A DNA stretch of 64,000 nt from assembly GCF_006542685.1 (NCBI RefSeq), contig NZ_AP019736.1:2282001-2346000 (forward strand). Direction: 5' to 3'. A program made the translations under genes and the position numbers. Positions within the stretch are counted from its first letter, which is position 1, and every line of letters begins with the position of its first letter. Of the stretch, positions 30,556 to 37,436 are shown piece by piece. Origin of the DNA: Alistipes dispar. Lineage in GTDB: Bacteria > Bacteroidota > Bacteroidia > Bacteroidales > Rikenellaceae. Under the pieces are notes generated by a model. That model searched no databases and was not told where the DNA came from. It saw only the letters and a list, made by a program, of their open reading frames with translations.

Positions 30556-30558
30556 AGT

Positions 30559-31980
30559 ATGGAACGAAATAGAGAGTGGACGGATGCCGTGCGGAGCTCG
30601 CTCCGGGATGCCGAGGCCACGCCTCCCGCAGGGGGCTGGGAACGGCTGGAGCGGGAGTTGGCAGTTGCACAGGAGGGGGCTTCGCCCGCCCCTTCGCAGA
30701 GGCCCGCATGGCGGATCTATTGGCCGCGGATTGCCGCCGCAGCCGCCGTCGTGTTGATCGGGATCGTCGCAGGGGATCTTCTGCTGCGGCCGGATACGGT
30801 GTTGAAACAAGAAGGGGTTGTTATCACGACGGCGGACGGCGGCAAGACCGCGGAACCTTTGCTGCCCGGTTCCGGCGGCGAAGCGGCTGGGCCCGTCCTG
30901 GCGCAGGCCGTGCCGCCCGCACGAGGCGCGGCACGGGAGACCGGCTCCGAAGCGTCCGCAAGGCTGCGGAAGACGACCGGGCGGCCGGGATCGGAGGGCG
31001 GAACGGCTGCGGAGACGGCCGGGAATGCCGCGTCGCTGTTGCTGCGAACTGCGGCTCCGGACGCGACGTCGGAAGATGCGGGGGCGCCGGATTCGGCGGA
31101 AAGCGGCGGGCATGTCGCGGAAGTCGAGTCCGGCGGAGTGCCGGCGGAAGCCGCGGCGGCCGTTTCCGGCGGGGAGTCGGAGACCGGCCGGAAGCGTGCG
31201 TCCGACGGGCGGGCGACAAACGTCGGAAGTCGTGCGGCGGACAACGGCGGACGGACGGGAGGAGTTGCCGCCCGGTCCGCGGCAGCGGGAGGCAGCCTCT
31301 ATGCGGTCCGCGGCGATGCGCGTCCGGCATCCCGGCCCTCCGCACGGAAGCGGATGTCGTTCTCGCTGTCGGCAGGAGGCGGCGTCTCCGGGGACGGTGG
31401 TTCGGCAGGACGGACGCCGCATTTTCCCATGATGAGCGATGCCCCGGGCGGCATGTCCTCGGTGATCGGCAACGGAGCCGAAATCGTGCTGCTGAAGAAT
31501 TACGATTACGGGGAGAGTTCGTTCCGCCATCATCAGCCGCTGAGCGTCGCGTTCACCGTCGGGAAGGAGTTTTCCCACGGGCTGTCGCTCGAGAGCGGGC
31601 TCAACTACACGCTGCTGCGGTCGGACGTGCGGGCGATGTACGCCTCGGAGGAGACCGGGCAGACCCTGCATTTTCTCGGCATTCCTCTCAGGATGAAGTG
31701 GCAGTTCCTCGAACGCGGACGCTTCTCCTTATATATAGGGGCCGGAGGAATGGCCGAAAAGTGCGTCTCCGCGAAATTCGGCTCGAAGAGCGTGTCAGAG
31801 CCGGGCGTGCAGTGGTCGCTGCTCGCGGCCGCCGGCGCGCAGTACCGGCTGGGCGGGATCGTCGGACTCTACTTCGAGCCGGAAGGGTCGTATTACCTCA
31901 CCGAAACGAACCTGCGCACCGTGCGCACCGATTCGCCGCTGACGCTGACACTCCGGCTGGGCGTGCGCCTCACGTTCTGA
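30559..31980 (+). CDS. Dual-membrane anti-sigma factor with outer-membrane beta-barrel
   Basis: A 473-residue protein with an unusual layout. Residues 1-55 are cytoplasmic and charged, and would bind the sigma factor. Residues 57-76 form one inner-membrane helix (PRIAAAAAVVLIGIVAGDLL). Residues 80-262 are a Gly/Ala/Ser/Pro-rich, probably disordered linker long enough to cross the periplasm. Residues 264-473 form a porin-like outer-membrane beta-barrel ending in a terminal Phe. This matches the dual-membrane-spanning anti-sigma factors (Dma type) described in Bacteroides thetaiotaomicron, which control envelope behaviour. It follows the sigma gene by 3 bp. Confidence 0.85.
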   Translation: MERNREWTDAVRSSLRDAEATPPAGGWERLERELAVAQEGASPAPSQRPAWRIYWPRIAAAAAVVLIGIVAGDLLLRPDTVLKQEGVVITTADGGKTAEPLLPGSGGEAAGPVLAQAVPPARGAARETGSEASARLRKTTGRPGSEGGTAAETAGNAASLLLRTAAPDATSEDAGAPDSAESGGHVAEVESGGVPAEAAAAVSGGESETGRKRASDGRATNVGSRAADNGGRTGGVAARSAAAGGSLYAVRGDARPASRPSARKRMSFSLSAGGGVSGDGGSAGRTPHFPMMSDAPGGMSSVIGNGAEIVLLKNYDYGESSFRHHQPLSVAFTVGKEFSHGLSLESGLNYTLLRSDVRAMYASEETGQTLHFLGIPLRMKWQFLERGRFSLYIGAGGMAEKCVSAKFGSKSVSEPGVQWSLLAAAGAQYRLGGIVGLYFEPEGSYYLTETNLRTVRTDSPLTLTLRLGVRLTF

Positions 31981-32023
31981 CGCGGCCCGTTTCACATACT
32001 TGCATGTTTGTTGCATGGAAGAA

Positions 32024-32051
32024 AGTCTGCGCGCACGGCGCAGGCTTTTTT
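32024..32051 (+). terminator. Terminator of the sigma/anti-sigma operon
   Basis: A 9-bp stem (32024-32032 with 32038-32046, one G-U pair) and a T-run at 32046-32051, located 44 bp after the stop at 31980. Confidence 0.8.
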
Positions 32052-32184
32052 CGTCCGTGCGTGTCCGAATGTGCTATCAAAACGATCAAAAGTGTTGTTT
32101 TTCCTTGCCCGGAAGGATTTTGTTATTACTTTTGTCGGGAAAAACGATTTTCGAATCGGGTCGTCGGGCCGTTCGGAATGCGAT

Positions 32185-32221
32185 AAAAAAAGCACAAGCA
32201 CGGAGATTTCCGCACTTGTGC
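32185..32221 (-). terminator. Terminator of tRNA-Arg
   Basis: GCACAAG (32192-32198) pairs with CTTGTGC (32215-32221), extended inside by CGGA/TCCG, with a T7 run on the minus strand (plus-strand A 32185-32191). It starts 5 nt after the tRNA 3' end. Confidence 0.75.
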
Positions 32222-32225
32222 CGGG

Positions 32226-32297
32226 TAGTCCCGAAAGGAATCGAACCTTTATCGTAAGAACCGGAATCTTATATTCTATCCATTGAACTACGGGACC
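32226..32297 (-). tRNA. tRNA-Arg (anticodon CCG)
   Basis: A 72-nt tRNA on the minus strand. The acceptor arm pairs GGTCCCG with CGGGACT (terminal G-U), the D stem is GTTC/GAAT, the anticodon stem is TAAGA/TCTTA with loop TTCCGGT, so the anticodon is CCG (codon CGG), and the T stem is AAAGG/CCTTT around TTCGATT. The discriminator is A; CCA is not encoded. It fits a GC-rich genome that uses CGG. A -7-like box (CACCTTTG, 32305-32312) lies upstream and a terminator downstream. No integrase is close, so it does not look like a used attachment site. Confidence 0.92.
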
Positions 32298-32304
32298 GGG
32301 ACTG

Positions 32305-32312
32305 CAAAGGTG
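32305..32312 (-). promoter_or_regulatory. -7-like box of tRNA-Arg
   Basis: CACCTTTG on the minus strand, one mismatch to TAnnTTTG, 7 nt upstream of the mature tRNA 5' end. Confidence 0.4.
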
Positions 32313-32339
32313 TGAAAAAAATTTAAATTATACAAAAAA

Positions 32340-32969
32340 ATGCGGGAAAAACAGAATAATTGGCAGCGAATCGAGGCCGTCATCAAGTGGGCGAACATGT
32401 CCACCAACTACTTCGCCCGTCATATCGGTCTGGCGCGGGGGGAGAATCTCTACCAGATCAAACGCGGCAACAACGGCATTTCGCTCGACGTCGCCGACCG
32501 GATCGTGACGAAGTTTCCGCAGGTGGACAAGCTGTGGCTGCTGACCGGCGAGGGGCAGATGTTCGCCGAGGGCCGCGTGCGCGGGGCGCAGATACCTTAT
32601 TACGACGTCGATGTCGAGCGGCACATTGCCGACGTCGGGCGGTTGAAGGCGGAGAGCTACCTGGTGGCGGCTCCGGCGGGCGACTGCGATCTGGCCATGA
32701 TCTACGCCGGGCGTGCCATGGGGGCGCTCGTGCCGCCGGGAACGGTCGTGCTGCTGAAGGCCGTGGACCGGGATGCGATTATTCCCGGGGAAGAATATGT
32801 GGTAGTCTGCCGAAAAATTGTAACTTTGCGGATAGTTCGGGCCGCCGACGCGGAGGAAAAATTCCGCCTGGTGGCCGGAAACCGGGACGATTTCGACGAT
32901 ATCGTGGTGAATGCCAGCGATATAGTCTCGGTGTACAAGGTAAAGGGAAAATTGATCGTAAACAGTTGA
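32340..32969 (+). CDS. HTH regulator with S24/LexA-like domain
   Basis: A 209-residue protein with an N-terminal helix-turn-helix at about residues 8-70 (STNYFARHIGLARGENLYQIKRG, then PQVDKLWLLTGEG, a Bacteroidota XRE pattern) and a C-terminal LexA/S24-like beta-barrel at about 90-205 (YLVAAPAGDCDLAMIYAGRAMGALVPPG). I cannot point to a convincing Ser-Lys peptidase dyad, so it probably senses or dimerises rather than cleaving itself. It is 4 bp upstream of riboflavin synthase and may share its transcript. The targets are unknown. Confidence 0.8.
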   Translation: MREKQNNWQRIEAVIKWANMSTNYFARHIGLARGENLYQIKRGNNGISLDVADRIVTKFPQVDKLWLLTGEGQMFAEGRVRGAQIPYYDVDVERHIADVGRLKAESYLVAAPAGDCDLAMIYAGRAMGALVPPGTVVLLKAVDRDAIIPGEEYVVVCRKIVTLRIVRAADAEEKFRLVAGNRDDFDDIVVNASDIVSVYKVKGKLIVNS

Positions 32970-32973
32970 GCGT

Positions 32974-33570
32974 ATGTTTTCAGGTATCGTGGAGCGCACG
33001 GCGGAGGTGGTGGCCATCCGCACGGACCGTCAGAACAGGGATTTCACGCTGCGCGCGGATTTCTGCGGCGAGTTGAAAATCGACCAGAGCATAGCACATA
33101 ACGGCGTATGTTTGACGGTTGTGGGCATCGAAGGCGATACCTACACCGTCACGGCCATGAAGGAGACGCTCGACCGGAGCAACCTCGGGCTGCTCCGCAC
33201 GGGCGATCTGGTGAACCTCGAGCGGTCGATGAAGCCCGATGCGCTGCTCGACGGCCATATCGTGCAGGGACACGTCGATCAGACGGCCGTCTGCACGGCC
33301 AAGGAGGATGCCGACGGCAGTTGGTATTTCACTTTCGAATACGAGCCGCAGGGCGGGGGGCTCTGCACGGTGGAGAAAGGGTCGGTGACGGTCAATGGCG
33401 TGAGCCTGACGGTCTGCGACTCGAAGGAGGCGTCGTTCCGCGTGGCGATCATCCCCTATACGTTCGAACATACGAATTTCTGCCGGATCGACGTGGGATC
33501 GGTCGTGAACCTCGAGTTCGACATCGTGGGCAAATACATCGCCCGCCTGATGGGCAGTTACCTGAAATAG
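32974..33570 (+). CDS. ribE: Riboflavin synthase, alpha chain
   Basis: Dismutates 6,7-dimethyl-8-ribityllumazine to riboflavin. The 198-residue protein has the two lumazine-binding repeats: MFSGIVERTAEVV at the N-terminus with SIAHNGVCLTVV, and LDGHIVQGHVDQTA, then GSVTVNGVSLTVC in the second half. No other rib genes are nearby. A TAACTTTG sequence inside the upstream gene at about 32820 could be an internal promoter but may be chance. The histidine kinase gene starts 9 bp after the stop. Confidence 0.96.
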   Translation: MFSGIVERTAEVVAIRTDRQNRDFTLRADFCGELKIDQSIAHNGVCLTVVGIEGDTYTVTAMKETLDRSNLGLLRTGDLVNLERSMKPDALLDGHIVQGHVDQTAVCTAKEDADGSWYFTFEYEPQGGGLCTVEKGSVTVNGVSLTVCDSKEASFRVAIIPYTFEHTNFCRIDVGSVVNLEFDIVGKYIARLMGSYLK

Positions 33571-33579
33571 ACCGGAGCC

Positions 33580-34629
33580 ATGTTGCGAATCAAGACCAAG
33601 GAGGCCTCCTCGCTGTGGATCGCGCTGCTGGCGGCGGCGATCGTGGGGATTGTGCTCGGAGCCGTGCACGTGCGGTGGGGCTATGCGCTCGTCGCCGTGT
33701 CGGCCTCTTTCTGCGTCGTCTTTTTCGCGGCGCTGTTCATCATCCGCAAGTATGTGGCCTACAAGCTCAAGCCGATCTATTCGATCGTGCTTTCGCGCGA
33801 CGTGCACACCAACGAGATTTTCTCCGAACTCAAGGACAAGCGTGTGGAGAACATCGGCGAGGAGCTGACGGCCTGGGCCGACACCAACGACCGGGAGATC
33901 GCCCGCCTGAAGGAGGCCGAACGATTCCGCAAGCAGTATCTGGGCAACGTGGCGCACGAGCTGAAAACCCCGATCTTCAATATCCAGGGCTATATTTCGA
34001 CCCTGCTGGACGGCGGGCTGGAGGACGAGCTGATCAACCGCAAATACCTCGAGCGGGCCGAGAAGAGCATCGACCGGCTGATAAATATCGTGAACGACCT
34101 CGACACGATTTCGAAGCTCGAGAGCAACATGAACCAGTTGAAGATGGAGCGGTTCGACATCGTGGCGCTGGCCCGGGAGATCGCCGAGCAGGCCGAGATG
34201 GAGGCGGACAGGAAGGGCATCCGGATTTCGGTCAAGGGGGCCGAGAATCTTCCGTCGCCCTTCTGGGTGCTGGCCGACAAGCACTATATCGGGCAGGTGC
34301 TGGTCAATCTCATCATCAACTCGATCCACTACGGCCGGGAGGGCGGCGCGACGCGCATCCGCTTCCGCGACATGCTGGACCGCATTCTGGTCGAGGTCGA
34401 GGACAACGGGCAGGGCATCGGCAAGGAGGACCTGCCGCGCGTGTTCGAACGCTTCTACCGCACGGACAAGGGGCGTTCGCGCGAACAGGGCGGCACGGGA
34501 CTGGGTCTGGCGATCGTCAAGCACATCGTCGAGGCCCACGGCGAGCGGATCACCGTGCGCAGCGAACTCGGTGCGGGCAGCACCTTCTCGTTCACGCTGA
34601 AGAAGGTCGGCTTGCAGGATATAAAATAG
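33580..34629 (+). CDS. Orphan sensor histidine kinase
   Basis: A 349-residue membrane-bound histidine kinase. Two helices (residues 12-30 and 35-56) leave almost no periplasmic domain. A linker with a HAMP-like role precedes the dimerisation box LGNVAHELKTPIFNIQGYI with the phosphorylated H126. The catalytic domain shows NLIINSIHYG (N box), VEDNGQGIG (G1), FERFYRTDKG (F box) and GGTGLGLAI (G2). It resembles the PhoR group. No response regulator is adjacent; the partner is outside the window. Follows ribE by 9 bp. Confidence 0.93.
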   Translation: MLRIKTKEASSLWIALLAAAIVGIVLGAVHVRWGYALVAVSASFCVVFFAALFIIRKYVAYKLKPIYSIVLSRDVHTNEIFSELKDKRVENIGEELTAWADTNDREIARLKEAERFRKQYLGNVAHELKTPIFNIQGYISTLLDGGLEDELINRKYLERAEKSIDRLINIVNDLDTISKLESNMNQLKMERFDIVALAREIAEQAEMEADRKGIRISVKGAENLPSPFWVLADKHYIGQVLVNLIINSIHYGREGGATRIRFRDMLDRILVEVEDNGQGIGKEDLPRVFERFYRTDKGRSREQGGTGLGLAIVKHIVEAHGERITVRSELGAGSTFSFTLKKVGLQDIK

Positions 34630-34870
34630 CGTCCGGAATATGAGATTCGGCCGTTTGCCGGAGGTATCCCCGCTGTTCTTCGCGGGGTGCAGCGGCGGCG
34701 GGGACGAATTTTCGCCGTCCCGGATCCGGCAGACGCTTCCCGACATGGAGGGAACCAGTTCTGCGGCGTTCGTGAATAGCGCGAAGGCTGCGGGAAACGA
34801 TGGTTCCGGCCGCCGGGCGGTTCGCACGGCACGGGACGGAGCCCGGAAATGGAGAAACAAATTTGAATAG

Positions 34871-35767
34871 ATGATACAACCTTTGAGCATTGTCTGGAAT
34901 TTCGATCCGGTTTTCATCAGTTTCGGATCGTTCGACATTCGTTACTACGGATTGATGTGGGCGCTGGCCATTCTGATCGGAGCCTGGTTTTTCGACAACT
35001 TCTGCAAGCGCGAAGGACTTTCGCAGGAGGTTTCCGGTTCGATTTTCATTTACGGCACGCTGGCGACGATCCTCGGCGCGCGGCTCGGCCACTGCCTCTT
35101 CTACGATCCGGTGGAGTATCTTTCGAAACCGTGGACCATCATCACGGGGTTCCGCGACGGCGGCATGGCAAGCCACGGCGCGGCCGTCGGCCTGCTCATC
35201 GGGTTGTGGCTCTTTTCGCGCAAGAACCGGCTGCCGTACGTCTGGTCGCTCGACCGCATCATGATCGCCGTGGGTATCGGCGGGGCGGTCGTGCGGATGG
35301 GCAACCTTTTCAATTCGGAGATTTTCGGTACGGCGACCGCCCTGCCGTGGGGCTTCGAGTTCGTCCGTTCGGCCAAGTGGGTGCACGAGTTCGCCCCGGC
35401 GGCGGTGCATCCCACGCAGATCTACGAGGCGCTGTGCTACCTGGCCACATTCGGCATCCTCTGCTGGCTCTACTACGGCCGCGACATGGCGCGCCGCCGT
35501 CCGGGGGTGCTGTTCGGCATCGGCCTGATCGGAGTGTTCCTGACGCGCTTTTTCATCGAATTCATCAAGACCGAGCAGGAGTCCTTCGAAGTGGGTTGGG
35601 CGCTCGACATGGGACAGTGGCTGAGCATTCCGTTCATCCTGCTGGGAGTTTATATGATCTGGCGCGGAATGACGCGGCCCGCCGTGTCCGCGGCCGCTCC
35701 GGGGCCGAAGGCGGTTCCGGGGCCGGGGTCCGCTTCGGGAAATTCGCATAAAAAACGGAAACGATGA
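34871..35767 (+). CDS. lgt: Prolipoprotein diacylglyceryl transferase Lgt
   Basis: Transfers diacylglycerol from phosphatidylglycerol to the lipobox Cys of prolipoproteins at the inner membrane, the first step of lipoprotein maturation. The 298-residue protein has at least six hydrophobic segments and the family blocks YYGLMWALAI, GGMASHGAAVGLLIG, VRMGNLFNSEIFG (the R-x-x-N-x-x-NSE motif), EFVRSAKWVHEFAPAAVHPTQIYEAL and RFFIEFIKTEQ. The C-terminal 30 residues are a Pro/Ala-rich tail. The stop codon overlaps the start of the HU/SPOR gene by 4 bp. Confidence 0.95.
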   Translation: MIQPLSIVWNFDPVFISFGSFDIRYYGLMWALAILIGAWFFDNFCKREGLSQEVSGSIFIYGTLATILGARLGHCLFYDPVEYLSKPWTIITGFRDGGMASHGAAVGLLIGLWLFSRKNRLPYVWSLDRIMIAVGIGGAVVRMGNLFNSEIFGTATALPWGFEFVRSAKWVHEFAPAAVHPTQIYEALCYLATFGILCWLYYGRDMARRRPGVLFGIGLIGVFLTRFFIEFIKTEQESFEVGWALDMGQWLSIPFILLGVYMIWRGMTRPAVSAAAPGPKAVPGPGSASGNSHKKRKR

Positions 35768-36849
35768 GCAGCAATCCGATGGAGGAACAGGTCGGCCGGG
35801 TCGTGGGAAACGTCCTGGCCGCAGGCGGGGAGATTTTCCTGCCGGAGGTGGGATCGCTCTGCGTGGAGCGCCGCCGGGCGCAGCGGTTGTCGCGCCGGAG
35901 CGTGCGGCCGCCCTACCGGGCGGTGACGTTCACCCCGCAACGGCGGGGGGTGTCGCTGGTGGAGGAGATCGCCCGCGTGCTGACGGCGAGCGGCATGTCG
36001 GAGGCAGAAGCCCCGCAGGCCGCACAGGAGGTGTACGGCCGCTGGCTGGAACGCGTCCGGGAGGGGGAGACCCTGACCGTATGCGGCGTCGGCGTGCTGA
36101 AACAGGACCGTTTCATCCTGGACGAGGCTTTCGACCGGCGGCTCAATCCGCAGGGTCATGCGCCCGTGAAGGTGCGTTCCGCAGGCCGGCCCGACTGGGT
36201 GATCTGGATCGGAGCGGCGGCTGTCGCGGCCGCGGTCGGAATCGGCGGATACTCCTATCTGACGACCCGTCCGGAGCGTTCCGTCGCAGTCTCCGCGGAC
36301 CGAAACCCGTCGGCGGGCGTTGCCGGGGATGCGGCCGTCGGTCAGGAAACCGTTGCGGCGGGAACGGCCGGAAGCGCTGCCGGTGCGGCGGATGCCGTCG
36401 GAGGACCGGCTGCGGATGGTGCGGGATCGTCCGCCGCGGCGTCGGAGCCCGCCGGAAACGCTTCGGGCGCTTCCGCATCGGACACCGGTGCGGCGACGGC
36501 CGGAAAGACGGCCGGCACGGATTCGGGAGCAGCGGGTGCGGCCGTCACGGCACGGCAGACCGTGCGGACGGAATCGCGTCCGGCGTCCCGGCCTGCGGGG
36601 ACCGAACCCGCTTCGATGACTTCGAAGCGCTCCTATGTGGTGCTGGGGGTGTTCAGTACGCCCGAAAATGCGGCCCGCGCCGCGCGGAACGCCGCGTCGG
36701 GTGACGTGGCGGTGACCTGCGGCGTCTACCGTTTCGGAGCCAAATTCATGGTGTCGCCCTTCGAGTCGGACGATCCGGAGGCGTGCGCGCTCTTCATCCG
36801 TGCGCATGCGGAGCGTTTCCCCGGCATGTGGACCTATACAGCCCGTTGA
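35764..36849 (+). CDS. HU-like domain and SPOR-domain membrane protein
   Basis: A 361-residue protein of a Bacteroidota-type layout. Residues 6-125 resemble two HU/IHF-like (CCDC81-type) domains, with AGGEIFLPEVGSLCVERR and EGETLTVCGVGVLK. Residues 144-164 form a membrane helix (DWVIWIGAAAVAAAVGIGGYSY). Residues 170-283 are a low-complexity Ala/Gly/Ser/Thr-rich linker. Residues 284-361 look like a SPOR domain (SYVVLGVFSTPENAARAAR...FMVSPFES), which binds denuded peptidoglycan at division sites. The cytoplasmic HU-like part could touch nucleic acid, but this is not proven. Overlaps lgt by 4 bp and the GtrA gene by 1 bp. Confidence 0.85.
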   Translation: MSSNPMEEQVGRVVGNVLAAGGEIFLPEVGSLCVERRRAQRLSRRSVRPPYRAVTFTPQRRGVSLVEEIARVLTASGMSEAEAPQAAQEVYGRWLERVREGETLTVCGVGVLKQDRFILDEAFDRRLNPQGHAPVKVRSAGRPDWVIWIGAAAVAAAVGIGGYSYLTTRPERSVAVSADRNPSAGVAGDAAVGQETVAAGTAGSAAGAADAVGGPAADGAGSSAAASEPAGNASGASASDTGAATAGKTAGTDSGAAGAAVTARQTVRTESRPASRPAGTEPASMTSKRSYVVLGVFSTPENAARAARNAASGDVAVTCGVYRFGAKFMVSPFESDDPEACALFIRAHAERFPGMWTYTAR

Positions 36850-37337
36850 TGCGCGTCGTGGAATGGATCATCCGGGCGATCGACCTGTTCTACATCGCGC
36901 CCGTGTCGTCGCTTCTGTCCCGGCAGGTGTTCCGCTATGCCGTCTGCGGCGGCGGAAACGTCCTCTTCGGATGGGGGTGTTACTTCCTGATATACAATTT
37001 TCTGCTCGATAAGGAGCTGCTCGACCTGGGATTCGTGGCTGTTTCGCCCCATGTCGCGGCGATGCTCTGCACCTTTCCGATCACCTTCTTCGCCGGGTTC
37101 TGGCTGAACCGCCACGTGGCGTTCCGCCGCTCGCCGATTCCGCAGGGGACGCAGCTCTTCCGCTACGCCCTTTCGGTCGCCGGGTCGGTCGGCGTGAACT
37201 ACGTCTTTCTGAAATTCTTCGTCGAGGTCTGCGCGATCTGGGCCACGCCTTCGCAGATGCTGGCCTCCTGCATCACCACCGTATACAGTTTTCTCGCGGC
37301 CAAGTACTTCACCTTCCGCCACGCCGCCGCGGAGTAG
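36849..37337 (+). CDS. GtrA family membrane protein
   Basis: A 162-residue GtrA-like protein with four membrane helices (around residues 26-50, 64-84, 100-120 and 132-155). The family is thought to help move lipid-linked sugars across the inner membrane in O-antigen or teichoic acid glycosylation. Family marks include FRYAVCGGGNVLFGWGCYFLIY and the GFWLNRHVAFR segment, with SFLAAKYFTFR at the end. The ATG at 36849 overlaps the preceding stop codon by 1 nt (TGATG), so lgt, the HU/SPOR gene and this gene form a translationally coupled run. No glycosyltransferase is adjacent. Confidence 0.88.
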   Translation: MRVVEWIIRAIDLFYIAPVSSLLSRQVFRYAVCGGGNVLFGWGCYFLIYNFLLDKELLDLGFVAVSPHVAAMLCTFPITFFAGFWLNRHVAFRRSPIPQGTQLFRYALSVAGSVGVNYVFLKFFVEVCAIWATPSQMLASCITTVYSFLAAKYFTFRHAAAE

Positions 37338-37436
37338 GGACAGGGAGGCGATAGCGGACGGATCCGGGTACTCGATTCCCGGTCCGAGGTACGGTCCGGC
37401 TTTCGGAGCGGATCCGCCGGGAAAGGCGCCGGCAGG

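Noticed and set aside
30800..31340. The Gly/Ala/Ser-rich segment of the anti-sigma gene as a frameshifted or non-coding stretch.
   Set aside because: The frame is open without interruption and a disordered linker is expected in a protein spanning the periplasm.
32226..32297. tRNA-Arg as a mobile-element attachment site.
   Set aside because: There is no integrase, no repeated tRNA 3' end nearby, and the flanking genes look native.
32820..32827. TAACTTTG inside the HTH gene as a promoter of riboflavin synthase.
   Set aside because: It matches the -7 consensus, but no -33 element fits and it lies within a coding region; an 8-mer with two free positions occurs by chance often.
34640..34870. A 76-codon open frame between the histidine kinase and lgt, with FFAGCSGGG resembling a lipobox.
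   Set aside because: The N-terminus has no proper signal-peptide core, the composition looks like GC-rich noise, and there is no promoter. It is most likely an untranslated gap.
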